Of a stretch of DNA of 64,000 nucleotides, positions 26,501-38,157 are shown piece by piece. Location: the NCBI GenBank assembly GCA_032207245.1, contig CM063501.1:61954793-62018792 (forward strand), in the 5' to 3' direction. Position numbers and translations under genes: made by a program. The notes under the pieces are model-generated. The model was given only the letters and a program-made list of their open reading frames with translations. It was not told the DNA's origin and searched no databases. Source of the stretch: Pardosa pseudoannulata (Eukaryota; Arthropoda; Arachnida; Araneae; Lycosidae). Every line of letters begins with the position of its first letter. Positions within the stretch are counted from its first letter, which is position 1.

Positions 26501-29500
26501 ACAGCCTGACAATGGCTCAATGGTTAGAGCGATGTTCTTCAGTACCAGAGTTCGTTGGCTCCAATCCCGCTGAGGCATGAATGCTCGTAGCATTTTTGAA
26601 TCGGCTTTAAGCAGTAGGTCCCAGTCTCATTAACCCTCGTGTTGAAAACAATACACCGTAATGCTCCAAACCAAACCTATACCATATAACACTCTTGTCC
26701 ACCACGCCATCCATTGCCGACTCTGTCTCTCTACTAATTTTTAAGTAATTAAGTTTTCTATTAATTAATTAAGCTGGCTACAACGAATGATTATTCACAT
26801 ATGATGAATATTTTTAAAAAAGTATCTGGAAATAAACATGAACTGGGTAGAACAATTCTTTCTTTTCAAGCCAAATGGCACTCCTGACGTAGACTTCATT
26901 TTCGATATCACCCATATATGAGCTAAATATTTTCGCTTTATATTGCCATATCATTTGATAGAATAGGCAGAAAATAGGCAAAGGCACCGTTAATTTTTTG
27001 GTACCACAAAATATCCCCTAAACTTCCTTACATTAAGACTGACCATTTGTATCAAAATAAAAATTATATCAAGCAGGCTCTTTTATTGATATACACAATA
27101 GGCAATCAGGTACACGTTTATTTGACCCTGACATAAATGAACATTTTTGGACATAATAAAATATGAAATTAACTCTAAAAATAACTTTACAGACTGCTGG
27201 CTTACATTAATTATCAACTATAGTACATTCTGTAATATAACGCAATAAAATGGGTAACAGAGCTTTTAATGTTAACTGTGTTTATTTGGCGATAATTATG
27301 AATCTTTTGAAAATTTGGTGAATCTTTGGCAAACACTGTGGTTATGAATATAAAACAATGAACAAATTTAATGTACAAATATATATAAATTAAACTCTTA
27401 CACTTAAAAATAATTCGTTGTTAAAATACCAATGAGAAAATATTGAATGTAACAAAAAATAATCGAGGATTAAAGTTAAAATTAGCTTAAATTTACCTAA
27501 TTTATAGTCAAATATAAAAGAAAATCAATCACTTAATATCCAAATTCAGAGTTAAAAAGGATGAAAATTGCGCAGACGATATTTTAATAATGAAAAATAA
27601 GTAATGATTAAATAAGACAGTTAAAGGAATGACGTCATAATGCAAGAAAAATGTTATTTTTGTCTATTTATTACGTGATAAATTGATAAATTTAATCGCC
27701 TGCTCTTAACCGGGGAAAATAAAGCTTGAAATAATGACATAAAACGCTCGAAAAGGGAGGAAGGAATGGATTTCGAACGTTTTAAAGTTGACAGTGCTTT
27801 TTGCAGTGATATAAAGAATATTTGTACCAATTTATTTTAGAATCGGGCCAATAGTTTAGGAGGAGATGTGGAACATACATACATACACACATACATACAT
27901 ACATACATACATACATACATACAATGACTTTTATTTATAAGATAGTATGAATTAAACACATATCACAGGAAAAGCATTTAAAGATTTTAAATAACTACAA
28001 GTTATCATTATTAAACAAAAAACATAGAAATGAGAGTGTATATATTAGCAATTTCAACTAATTATGTACGTTTTAACAACTCTGTGTAGCTATTTTTTAA
28101 AATTGTCTATGAATTTAGTATAAGCATGTACTTTAAAGTAAATAAAACTTTGTTAAGAATGAATTTTTAAAAAGTTTAGTATGGCTACTTTTTCAGTGAA
28201 AGAGGAATTTTAATGTAATTCTGTAGAGTAGTAGATAGTGGATTCATACATTGATTAACATTGATAAAGTAAATCAATAGATAAAAGAGTAGTATTTAGT
28301 TGATTAACTGATGCTTTTTATTCTTTCTTTATATGTTTGGCATTTTTGTTTATTTATTTTTCTATCTATCAATATGTTCTATTAATCTATAAGATGTCCA
28401 TGAATTTATTAAAATTTTAATTTGAAATTTGACTGCTTAATAAATGACAATTATGATATTCTGAACTAAATTACACTATGCTTGCTTAAATGTATTTTAT
28501 AAATTTTGTGTATTATTTGTATACATTTGGTGTATATTCTCACATTTGTTATATTTTTCCTTTACCGGATATTCTTTATAGAATTGTCTTTTAACTATAG
28601 TTCAAAGGTTCCATGCTTGTAAAGTTTCTTTGCATAATAAAACTCTGTTCCCCAATAGTATATTGATGTAAAATTTTAATTTAAATGTGATTTACTATAA
28701 TTTTTTGAGGTAACAGAAGTTTTCATATCCTGACCAACAATTTTTTAAATTTTCTAGGGTCTACTTGTTGACCAAACTATAGAGAAAGTTTCTTTTTGTG
28801 CTCCGGATCGGAACCATGAAAGAGGTTTCTCTTATATTTGTCGTGATGGGACTACTCGAAGATGGATGTGCCATGGATTTTTATCTCTGAAAGATTCTGT
28901 ATGTTCTCTCTGATTTGATTTTATAATAACTTTATTATTTTTAATATAGGGGCATAGACTTATGAGTACCTCAATATACATGTGTTTCAAGTTAGCAGGG
29001 GTTTGTTCATCCTTTTTAAACAAGGTCCTGTTTTTGTGAAATTATGAAAAATTTACTCATAATATTGTGAAACAAATTAATGTTAAATCTGATTCTTACA
29101 GCAAGGGTCCTGTTTTTGTAAGCATTATCAAATCTATGAAATTGTTAAATTGAAGTTCCATTTCATAGAATATCTTGTTTGGAGAAAAAAATTGTATATT
29201 TATATACATAAAACATATAGAGGTTTATAAATAAACATAACATTTATTCAAGAAGTTCAGTGTAAGCTGTTGTCAAGCTTAACATAAGCATTAACTATTT
29301 AATATGATTTAGTCGCTGTCATTGACAGACAGCTAGATACAAACATTATGCTGCTTTTAGATCTATTTTCATTTTAGGTAGGTTTATTCACTTTCAGAAA
29401 AGTTATTTTTTAAGATAATATAGGTTTGGGGAAAATCTGCTTTTCACAGGAAAAATTTTATGAATTTTATGAGTTCATTTTTAAGATGAAAATGTGAAAG

Positions 29501-32500
29501 GTAAATTTTTAAGATAAGATATTTTGCAAAAGGTCCATTTTTTATGATAAAATATTTTGTGAAAGGACCATTTTTATAAAAAAATATTTTTGAAGAGTCC
29601 ATTAACAGACCCAAAATTCACCTGACAAGACCACTAGTTATCAGTCATTCAGGGTTGCCACAGATTCACATTTCTTTAAAAGAACATTTTACATTTATTC
29701 CCCACTATTCTCATATTTTTGAAATTTCAATGTGTTTTTTCTCTCTAGAAACTTAAGTTATGCCTACAGATTTTCAGCATTACTCTCAATTTTTGTTATT
29801 TTTGAATAAATCTGTTATTGTAAGAAGTTTGAAGGAAAATATTTTTTAGAAATATTCAAATGAAGATTTATTATTTTTATTCATTACCTTGGCTACCTCC
29901 TTGCCCTAAATTTAAAACCTTTTCACTGTTAACTTAAAATTTTGTAACATCGAAAAACCAAAGGAGGCCGAAGAAGGTGATGACAACTTATTTATCACCT
30001 TGATAATGCTGTTAAATAAATGTTGTCAATATTAATCAAATTTGGTAAATTTTGTCACGCCAAAAATTTACGGACCATTAAACTTGCATTATTAAGTGTT
30101 GATTTCATGCAACTAAAAATTAATATAATTTTTTAATACATAAGAAAAGCTTTTTAGGTACAACTTAAGTATTTATTCCATTGACAACTTTTTAAAATAT
30201 ATTTTTATAAATTATAAGTGATGTAAATTGGACAGAATTTTAAATTTCTGTGTAAATTTGTTAGTAAATTTTAGATCTACTAACTTCACACTATATTCCT
30301 TATTGTATTATTTTTTAATTTTCATTTTACAAAATTAAATTTCTATGCAAGTTATGCAATCATAACATTTGGTTAGGTGACAGAAAAGTTACTAATGTAA
30401 AATGTCACCAATGTGGTCCTATATCATTGATGTTCCCATAATACATTACATTTCAAAACTATATATATTATAGTCTATATTGAAATACAAAACAGCAATA
30501 AAGAATTGTAAATTTTTGAAGAATCAACCAACTATGAAATAAATCTTAAATTTTTACTAGCTAAGGACAAAAAGAAATAGTATAAACACTATTTATTATT
30601 ATTATTTTATTTAATTTTTTATTGCATGTTCTATTATATTAATGTCCTAGTGGTTTCACATTACCACAGTTTTAAAGATGATTCCAAAAAATTTTAGATA
30701 TCAATACTCTCAGTTATGTTATAATTTCACTGAAAAGAAATTATCAGTTTTTATTTGTTAAACTATAAATATAGGAATTGAGTAGAATATTAATCGTTAA
30801 AAAATTGTTGTGCTATAAAAATTAATGCAAATTATAAATTTAAACTATGAGATAATATGAAATGTGTGAATGATTCACAGCATGTAAAATATATAATTAA
30901 TCATGAACTATCTTTATTTGTAGAATAGTAGATTTAAAAGTAATGAATAAGTAAAATATTGTCAGGAAGAATGTCATAGTGCTAAAAAATATTAAAATAA
31001 TGTTTAAACAATGGAGGTAATGGGCATTTGTAATGCCATTACTAATTTAAAAATTGCATTTGCCCTCTATTTTATTATGACAAATTTATTATCTACACCT
31101 GATTTTAAGTGTGTTTAAAGTCAAGGGGGAAAACTCCTTAATAATGGCTTAAAAATAAAATAAATAAGAAAATAACTCAAAAATAACTCAAAAAAAAAAA
31201 ATCTTGAGGTTTTGCACAGTGACAATTTTCTTGCATGTAGCTCTCACCCTTTAAGCACTATTGTGTTTATAGACAGATACACAAACTGATCTTTATTAAT
31301 ATAGATTAAGAAGTATTTATTATGTGGAAAAATTCACTTTTTATTTGCCTAATATTGTTCACTTGCAAGGTGTTAAGAGATGTATAAGTGTAGCTTGGTT
31401 ACAGATATAGTTCTATTCATCTTGGATTGAATAATTGTTTTCAACATTCATTGTCTGATTAATAGAACTAGAGCTGATTTCTGTTCTAAAAAAACAGCAT
31501 AAAGTATAAAAACAGTATTCATATATTTCAGTCATTCAAAAGCTAATGCTGTTATGTCCCTTTTTTTTTAATATTTTCTGAATTTTGTATATTTATATGG
31601 CATAATTATTTTCAGTTAGGAAAGAATTTCTATGTTGCTTCAATTTTTTTTAATATTTAATAAATCAAATATTTAATATATTAAATTTTCTTTTTTGCTT
31701 TGGCTTCTGAGTAACTGATTTATTACTCAAAAGAAAAATGTGTGAAATGCTCATGAGCAGAACTATTACTAAGCAAATGTATCTAACATATTGAGAATTG
31801 GTAGTATTTTTTTAATATGATTTTCAGTGTGAGTATTTTTTTTTATCATATTTCAAATTATTATCTCTCATATTAGTCAAAGAAAGCATTAATAAGGTGA
31901 TAAGTAGCTAATGTTTATTAGATGTTTCTTCTGTGAAAAATTTAGTTCAGACTATGAGCTTTAATTATCTGCAGTGATCTCTTTAAAAAATATTGTTTCT
32001 GTAATGTAAGAAACCCGGTATGACTTGTTAAACTTATATTACAGGGAGAGAGACTGAGTCATGCTGTTGGATGTGCATTTGCAGTATGCCTGGAAAGAAA
32101 ACAAAAGAGAGATAAAGAAGCAGTGACTGTAAATTATGATCCTCAGAATGCAACTTTCACACGAACAGGTTCTTTCCGCCAGGGTTCCCTAACTGAAAGG
32201 CTGCAAGACCCACAGGAGTGCAAAATTGCTGGTAATGGGCTTTTAAATTAGAATATTTTTATATTTATATATTGTACTTTTTAATGATATTGTATTAAGT
32301 ATTTTTACTTTTCTTTAATAGCTAGAGATTCCCTGTAGTCCTTTATCTTTGAGGAAAAAATAAATTTTAAGTATTGACATTTTTAAAATAGCTACTATTC
32401 TAAACCTACATAGTGTGTGATAAGCATAGGGAATAAAAATGGGAAAGAAACTTCATGGACCATAATTTAAAAATAATTTAAGTGTACAACTGTAAGCTTA

Positions 32501-34179
32501 TTTGGGCCTCCCTGATGTCTGAAGGTCTACACCTAAGAGATAATCAGGGTCTGATGATGAATAGATTCTTTGGAGAAAATAAAATTATTGTATTTAGATT
32601 AAATTATTTTGGTTTTTCATCATCCAAGATATAAAAACAAAACAAATTTGTATTTTTGTATGGGTAATTTTTATTTAAATAAGTTCCACAATCATTACTT
32701 TTTAATATTGCTTTTGTGTATCTGTATCTTTTCTTTAGTATTCATGTATATCAAACCTAATGCCATCCCTGATTCCTTTACTCTTCAATACAGTGTTTTA
32801 GAACACTTTTTTTTTTAATTACAACATAACTAAAGCTTGTATCTTTTCAGTCCTTTTTAAATTCTAAAGTAGCTATACTTATTTTTGAATTGCAGCTATT
32901 ATGCTAATAAATATTTCATCCTTAAGAGCTTATGATGAAAACATTAAGATTTTGTTCTGTAATCCAATTTTTGTAGATCCTTAGGTATAAAATCTTCATT
33001 TTACTGTGTGATTAATGGTGAAGCAGGATTGTGAAGTTCAGAAAGTTGTCCTCAATCTTTTAAATCTTTATTTCCACTTATGACAGTTACTCTTTTTTAC
33101 ATAATTTTCTTTACCTCATACTTTCCTAAATTTTGCTTGATATAATATGTTAAAGTACCATGGTCAGTATTTTCAAATAAACTATAGTAATTTTCCTCCA
33201 TTTTTAGTTTGAACTAAACTATCTTTCTTTTTATTTTTTAAAACAGATCCTCCACCTGCCAAGCAAGTTCACAACCCTTATGCCATAGAGAGACCTCATG
33301 CACCCCCAACTATGTTACAGAGGCAAAACTCCTTTAGGGGGTTTAGTTCTCTGAATCAGGCCTCTCCTTTTAAACGACAACTATCCCTTAGAATAGCTGA
33401 TTTACCATCCACACAAGAGAGACAACGTTCTATGTCAGTTGGTTCTTCAGATATGATGACACAACAGAATGGAATGACAGGTAATAGGATTTTCAAATAA
33501 AATTTTAGATTTGCCAATTTGTATGCATTGGCTATATATTGTACAGACTTTAGTAGCATTGCAAGCTTGTGTGTTAATATTTTATAAAATTCTTTGGAAT
33601 GAATTATCAGAATTTCAATGGTAAAAATTAATTTAACATACTAGTAATTTGAGTTACAAACTGCATTATGAAAGGATCTATCATGTCCTGAGCAACACTT
33701 GTAGAAGGGTGCTAAATGGTGTCTTCAGAAGGGTATATGTTTATCAGGGGTGGGCTGCCAAAATGTATCATTTCCTGGACAGTAGCTATGCTTGCTTTGT
33801 CACTGCATCAGTGTTAGATACAAACATAATAAAATAATTTTTCAAATTGCTAAAAAATATAATTTTTTGAATCTGATAAATAAAAGTATATATATTTTAT
33901 TGAAAAAAAAAAAAAAAGGTTTAATACATAGTGTGTGTATATATATATGTATATTTAAATAGATGAATGTACATGTGAGTGGATACATGCGTGATAATAT
34001 ATTAAGTATAGGAAAGCTATTTTGTATTTTTCTTCACTTTCAGGACACTTTATTAACTCTCCCTAGTAAACACAGTTATACTAATACACAAAATAATAAG
34101 AGTCTTAATAATAGCCGATAAGCCATGGGTAACCTTCTTCTGAAAAGATATAGTATCTGTTCTCTTCATTGATGACTGT

Positions 34180-34211
<32 letters not shown>

Positions 34212-37202
34212 TTTTTTTGTTGGTATGAATTTGTTGTGCTATTTGCCAGGTGTGACTCTTTCATCACCAACACCATATAGCAATATAAATTCATTGAAAT
34301 TAAAAAATGTATATATATATATATATATATATATTAGAGAAAAGTGAATGTTATAAATTGTGTAATGTAAAAATAAATTTGAGTCTTACCTAGGGAATAC
34401 CTGGTTGATTTTGAACATATTTTTGATTCTTTATCGTTAAGGTGATTCTTTTTTAATGAAAAACAAACAGCTTGAAAGAAAAAATGTTTATTTTTGATTG
34501 TAACAAAAACAAGATAATAAAAAATTCTCCCAAATTAAAACACACTACATGTAACAACCAAACTTAACAAATAAACAAATTTTTACCAAATAAGCTTAAA
34601 AGTACTAAATTTTAGGTATGTCAATGTTGGCAGATACAACATTTGTACCCCTTCCTCAATGCATTCCTGTCTTTCCCCACCCTCAGTGTTTTGGTTCAAT
34701 GGGGAGTTAAAATCCCATATATAGGGAGGTAATACAAAATGTGTAGCATACATATGCCTTTTATGTATTGTAATTTATATCGACATTTCTGAAAGATATG
34801 AGTACCATCTTTTCTATCCTATATTTTGGTTACTTAATTCATCAATAATAGCAAAGATTGCAAAAAATTATATATTTAAAAAGCAATATGGGATATATAT
34901 ATTTGTAACATATTGTGTACATAATCAAATTATCTACTTTCCTTAAATGAATGAGCCCTTTTTTTTTCTCTGCTAGTATTTTTTAATTAATGTCTTGCAT
35001 AATTGTTGTAGTTCAGTGGTTAGTCTTTGTATGCATGTAACTAAATAAACAACTCTGGATATTGTTCTAAAAATAGTGTTAATTTTCTGTGTTTTAATTT
35101 CAAAGCAAATGTTTTATAATTGTTTTGATGTGATGTTTTCATTTTTTTAGTAACTCCTATACCAGAATCATCCCCTCTAATTGAGAGACAAGATACTATA
35201 AGTACTATGTGCCAGCAACTTTCCCAAGGATTATCATTTCTTTCAAACCACAGTGGGGATCCTTTTGATCCAGATCTACCTAAAACCCAAAAACCAGAAG
35301 GTAATGTGTTTAAATACTGTTTATCAATTTTATGAAAAGTTAATTTTAGATGCAAGCTATTAGGGGGATGGTGCTATTCTGAACATTATTAAAAATAGTC
35401 ACCATTATCCTAATAAATTTCTTCCTTAAAGGGATAAAGAACCTTGAATTTCAGTTTTTAAAACGTTCAATTTTTTACTGCATTTATAATATGCAAATAC
35501 AGTGGACTCTGCTTAATGTGATCAGTTTTGGACACTGTGATTTTAATAACAATATACAATATGAAAAATTATATAAATTTATCCTCCTCCTTTAATTTAC
35601 ACATACTAAATTTCAAAACAAAATAAAAAATACACCTTATATTTATGCACTGTATATTATAAGAATAAGAATTGTATACATAATTTAAAAAATTGATCAA
35701 TTGTTGACTGTCTGCTATTTTTTCTAAGAAGCTCATTGATAAATTGTTCATAATCATAATAAACCTGACATAACGATTTTAAATTTTGATCTTTTGTTGT
35801 AGTGTTAAATCATTTCGCTTTCTGGCTTCCATATCGACAAGCTGCATGTAATCGAGCAAGGCATAAAATGTGAATATGCTCCTTCTCAGTTCTGATTAGA
35901 ATGTGTTGCCTTCTGCTTATCTGACAACCATTGACCACCAGCAGGGTGTGTGTATTTTTGAAAAATTCCAGGAACCTGTTAATACCCCACTTCTTTGTTC
36001 ATTACCCATTTCCCTAGATGGAAGAGGAGAATTCTTGGAAATTCAAACAACAGCGAAGGGAAAGAAAATAATGGATTCCTTCTGAATATATTGTGAATAT
36101 TCCTTTGCTAGTTAAAATGAGGTTCAAAAACTGATAACATTAACCGATGTAATGATCACATAAAGCAATATTTTTAACATACAGATGAATGGAGAAAATC
36201 GAGACCAAGTGATTTCAATAACAATAAGCGATTGATAATATTAACTGCCATCACATTAAGCGGAGTGCACTGTAAATATTTCTGTGACATGAAACACGCT
36301 ACTCTAAAATCTATAAGAAAAATATCTGATTATAATACAAATCCTAAAAAAAAAAGTCCATTGTCATTCATTAAAAATATTCCTAGTACACTGTATATTA
36401 GCCAATTATATCACTACATGTTTAGCATTTATATGAAAACAAAACTGAGTGTCTATTTTTAAATTTGCTAAACACGATTTATGTAAAACAGATTTTTCAA
36501 ATTATACAATGTTTTAGCAATTTATGCAATGTTTTAGCAACACTTTAACTTGACTAAATACTTTACATTTTAAAAAAGCATGACCAGTTAAATGACAAAT
36601 GCATTTATAGGCAATGTCCCAGAATTTGATAGAGAACAAGAAAAAAGTAATGCGCCTCGATTTTGAAATCACTAATATGATAACAAAAGATTAAATTGAA
36701 AAATATAAATTTTAAGATTTAAGAAAAGAATGCAGGGAAAAAATGGTTTAATGAAATACAATTATCATTCTTCTAGAAAATTTTCATTTTATTATAAAGC
36801 ATTTGTGCACCTTGATTTTTCCAGGGGTAGGGAAATGGTTGAACTCTGTCACTTTGAAGGTCTTTTGACCTCTTAATGTATTTATTGATATTATCCTAAA
36901 ATTTGAGAGAGAATAAGAAACATGTAATGCACCTAGATTTTAAAATTATTAATGTGATACCAAACATATCAAAAATTTAAAAAATATGATTTATGTGTTT
37001 TAATAAAAAATTATGAAAAAAAAAGTTAAGTGAAATAAAATTATTTCATTATAAAGTGAATGTGTACCTTGACTTTATCAGAACAAATGAAAAGATTTAT
37101 ATTATTGGTTAAACTTTATCATTTTGATGGTTCTTTGTTTTCCTTAAAGGAGTCTATAACAACAAACTGTGTGGATTTGTTAAATTACTAAATACAATCC
37201 TG

Positions 37203-37246
<44 letters not shown>

Positions 37247-37720
37247 GGTTTTGAAATTTTTATGTTTAATTCTTTTGCAGCTTCTTCTCGTGCTGAAGAG
37301 TGGCTGGCAAGTAGCACAAATATTGTTCGAAAAAATTCTTTGGACAGAGCTCTTCCTATCCAGTTTCCACCTTCTACTACTTCAAGCCAAGTTTCGAGCA
37401 GTGTCCCTAAGCCCCCTTCGCCTAAACCCATCCAACCACCAGTTCGCCGAGCTAGCCCCAACTTTGCCCATTTGCGTAGCAGCTCCCTGGGCTCTGCAGA
37501 AAACTTTCTAACTCAAGTCAATTGGAAGACTTCTGTAGTGGCAGGTGATACTGGCAACACCATATTAGACACTCAAAGAACTGAGAAAGAAGTAGAAAAG
37601 CCCGTCAACCCATATGTCGACCCATTCAATGTGGAGTGGGTCGAAATTGATAAGAATCGAAAGAGCAGCACAAACCCATTTTTGGAAAATTCAGTTAAAG
37701 CTTTTGAGGTCCATATGTAA
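19281..37720 (+). CDS. numb: Numb, PTB-domain endocytic adaptor and Notch antagonist (complete, nine coding exons)
   Basis: Joined exons: 19281-19332, 20343-20479, 22987-23058, 24365-24442, 28758-28898, 32045-32231, 33247-33480, 35151-35300, 37281-37720. All introns are GT-AG and the 1491 coding bases give 496 residues plus stop. Numb is a membrane-associated cortical adaptor that is segregated asymmetrically at division and antagonises Notch through endocytosis; that is family knowledge. Seen in the sequence: N-terminal MGNQHS; basic segment [12 protein letters not shown] (about 24-34); PTB domain about 44-185 with the family signatures [34 protein letters not shown] and [23 protein letters not shown] just after it; NPY (232-234); RQNSF (Ser251) and KRQLSLR (Ser269), which match 14-3-3/aPKC-type sites of mammalian Numb; DPFDPD (337-342); proline-rich stretch about 380-410; DPF (464-466); NPF (482-484); C-terminal FEVHM. 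At 496 residues it is shorter than fly (about 556) and human (about 650) Numb, mainly in the C-terminal half. Identity is essentially certain. Confidence 0.97.
19333..20342 (+). other. numb intron 1
   Basis: GTGAGT to TTTCAG. Its first ~350 bases keep the higher G+C of the promoter region; the rest is AT-rich. No repeat or exon recognised. Confidence 0.75.
20343..20479 (+). CDS. numb: numb coding exon 2: basic cortical-targeting segment and start of PTB
   Basis: The acceptor is ATTTCAG ending at 20342 and the donor is GTACAAT at 20480. The exon encodes residues 18-63, including [16 protein letters not shown] and [10 protein letters not shown], and ends in CSFPVK. Ser25 and Ser29 correspond to fly Ser48 and Ser52, the aPKC sites that release Numb from the cortex (family knowledge). 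The internal ATG at 20345 is a second usable start that would give an isoform without the MGN leader, like vertebrate Numb. Confidence 0.97.
20480..22986 (+). other. numb intron 2
   Basis: AT-rich intron without recognisable repeats or exons. Confidence 0.85.
22987..23058 (+). CDS. numb: numb coding exon 3: PTB domain
   Basis: This is a 72-base phase 0-0 exon encoding residues 64-87. It begins [14 protein letters not shown] and ends in ALRVLR, the first PTB strand/helix region, nearly identical to fly Numb. The acceptor is TTTTCAG and the donor is GTAAGT. Confidence 0.97.
23059..24364 (+). other. numb intron 3, with a TA microsatellite
   Basis: Contains a TA run at about 23521-23579 followed by a T-run. 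Nothing else recognised. Confidence 0.85.
23521..23579. repeat. TA microsatellite
   Basis: About 28 TA units with one interruption, followed by poly-T. Confidence 0.95.
24365..24442 (+). CDS. numb: numb coding exon 4: PTB domain
   Basis: This is a 78-base phase 0-0 exon encoding residues 88-113, [12 protein letters not shown] followed by [14 protein letters not shown]. Mammalian Numb carries an alternative 11-residue PTB insert at about this point; no such insert is visible here. The donor is GTGAGT. Confidence 0.96.
24947..27950 (+). mobile_element. Old ~3-kb interspersed repeat in numb intron 4
   Basis: The left boundary CTAGCAAATGTGCCCGTGC, then TTCGCTACGG, is a terminus type seen in many arthropod repeats. 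The right side ends in a CATA tetranucleotide run (27880-27922) and TTTTATTTATAAGATAG. The segment 27597-27873 recurs at 62566-62826, proving it is repetitive. A SINE (26504-26677) is nested inside. No intact protein was found. The element class is not determined. Confidence 0.5.
26504..26677 (+). mobile_element. tRNA-derived SINE nested in the intron-4 repeat
   Basis: A-box-like ATGGCTCAATGGTTAGAGCG, B-box region GTTGGCTCCAATCCC, CATGAATGCTCGTAGC, GGCTTTAAGCAGTAGGTCCC, then GTAATGCTCCAAACCAAACC. Same family as 7379; nearly full length. Confidence 0.82.
28758..28898 (+). CDS. numb: numb coding exon 5: PTB core
   Basis: This 141-base phase 0-0 exon encodes residues 114-160. It carries the best-conserved PTB segment, [16 protein letters not shown], then [18 protein letters not shown]. 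The acceptor TTTTCTAG and donor GTATGT are clear. Confidence 0.97.
28899..32044 (+). other. numb intron 5
   Basis: AT-rich. The stretch about 30555-31310 begins ACTAGCTAAGGAC and ends CTTTATTAATATAGAT, faintly like the termini of the intron-4 repeat, but the match is too weak to call. A triplicated GGACC/GGTCCATTTTTTATGATAA motif occurs around 29490-29600. Confidence 0.7.
32045..32231 (+). CDS. numb: numb coding exon 6: PTB C-terminal helix and post-PTB Numb-specific region
   Basis: This 187-base exon (phase 0 to 1) encodes residues 161-222. [20 protein letters not shown] forms the C-terminal PTB helix. [16 protein letters not shown] is the conserved stretch that follows it in fly and vertebrate Numb. 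The donor GTAATG follows ...KIA plus G. Confidence 0.96.
32232..35150 (+). other. numb introns 6 and 7 (with exon 7 between them)
   Basis: Intron 6 (32232-33246) and intron 7 (33481-35150) are AT-rich. Intron 7 contains poly-A (33903-33917), a poly-T tract (34178-34218) and TA repeats (34308-34334). No other features seen. Confidence 0.8.
33247..33480 (+). CDS. numb: numb coding exon 7: NPY and 14-3-3-type phosphorylation motifs
   Basis: This 234-base phase 1-1 exon encodes residues 223-300. It contains [20 protein letters not shown] (Ser251) and [17 protein letters not shown] (Ser269). The last two align with mammalian Ser276 and Ser295, the aPKC/CaMK sites that bind 14-3-3. Its length is divisible by three, so skipping would keep the frame. 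Confidence 0.96.
35151..35300 (+). CDS. numb: numb coding exon 8: DPF adaptin-binding segment
   Basis: This 150-base phase 1-1 exon encodes residues 301-350: [15 protein letters not shown], then [10 protein letters not shown]. It corresponds to the SxLCxxI...DPF region of other Numb proteins; DPF-type motifs bind the alpha-adaptin ear of AP-2. It too is a multiple of three, so skipping would not shift the frame. Confidence 0.95.
35500..36272 (-). mobile_element. Non-autonomous pogo/Tigger-like element (family P1), copy in numb intron 8
   Basis: Left end CAGTGGACTCTGCTTAATG and right end CATTAAGCGGAGTGCACTG are inverse terminal repeats. TA flanks exactly on both sides (35498-35499, 36273-36274). 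On the minus strand around 35800-35875 it retains a remnant of the N-terminal transposase helix-turn-helix (GCAAGCTTGTC/ATGGAAGCCAGAAAGCG in the sister copies). 773 bp, noncoding now. Same family as 50444-51323 and 59314-60368. Confidence 0.85.
37203..37243. repeat. TA microsatellite close to a splice acceptor
   Basis: About 20 TA units (one TG interruption at the start), placed 37 bases upstream of numb exon 9, within the expected branch-point region. Confidence 0.95.
37281..37720 (+). CDS. numb: numb coding exon 9: proline-rich region, DPF, NPF and C-terminus
   Basis: The acceptor is TCTTTTGCAG, and a long TA repeat ends only about 37 bases upstream. Residues 351-496: AEEWLAS near the start matches the Numb EQW/DRWL motif. 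The middle is rich in proline and serine ([14 protein letters not shown]). DPFNVEW lies at 464-470 and TNPFLENS at 481-488, the latter an EH-domain ligand as in Eps15 binding. The chain ends FEVHM and TAA at 37718-37720. Confidence 0.97.
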
Positions 37721-38151
37721 ATGCCAGGTGAATTTGAAACACCGTTGTTCCATTTATGTTTTAATTTAAAATATTGATAATGTTAGTGAAAATTGTTTGA
37801 ACTTTCTTGTTTAAACTGATATCTCAGTAGTAGTTTTATACAATTTATTTTCATGATTTTAAGTGCACTTCTTAAATCTTAGAGATCTTTCAACCTTGTG
37901 GACTTGAACTTTTGTGATATGTATTTCCAAAACTTTTAAGTTCTATACTTTTCTTTTGTTTTTTGGATATACTTTAGGCTGCATGAAGATGTAATTTTCT
38001 TGTTGTATATTTATAACTTTAGATATTTTAAATAGTTCCTGCATGCTTTTTTATAAAATTACTGTGCATTATATTTGATAGAGATGAGAGAAAATGCTAT
38101 GTATATGTGTCTAATATACATGCATATGCATATATCTTTACTAGGCATTCC

Positions 38152-38157
38152 AATAAA
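38152..38157 (+). terminator. Proximal candidate polyadenylation signal of numb (AATAAA)
   Basis: This is the first AATAAA after the numb stop codon, 432 bases downstream. The downstream GU-rich element is weak, so it may be a minor site. Confidence 0.3.

Larger units (their letters stand above)
24443..28757 (+). other. numb intron 4
   Basis: The largest numb intron (4.3 kb). About 3 kb of it is the repeat described separately; the remaining flanks are plain AT-rich sequence. Confidence 0.85.
35301..37280 (+). other. numb intron 8
   Basis: Holds the pogo-like element and a TA microsatellite ending about 37 bases before the exon-9 acceptor. The rest is AT-rich. Confidence 0.85.

Noticed and set aside
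27880..27922. CRISPR-like regular repeat
   Set aside because: It is a plain CATA microsatellite with no spacers; nothing in the window resembles a CRISPR array.
35041..35355. Minus-strand open frame of 104 codons
   Set aside because: It is the antisense shadow of numb exon 8.
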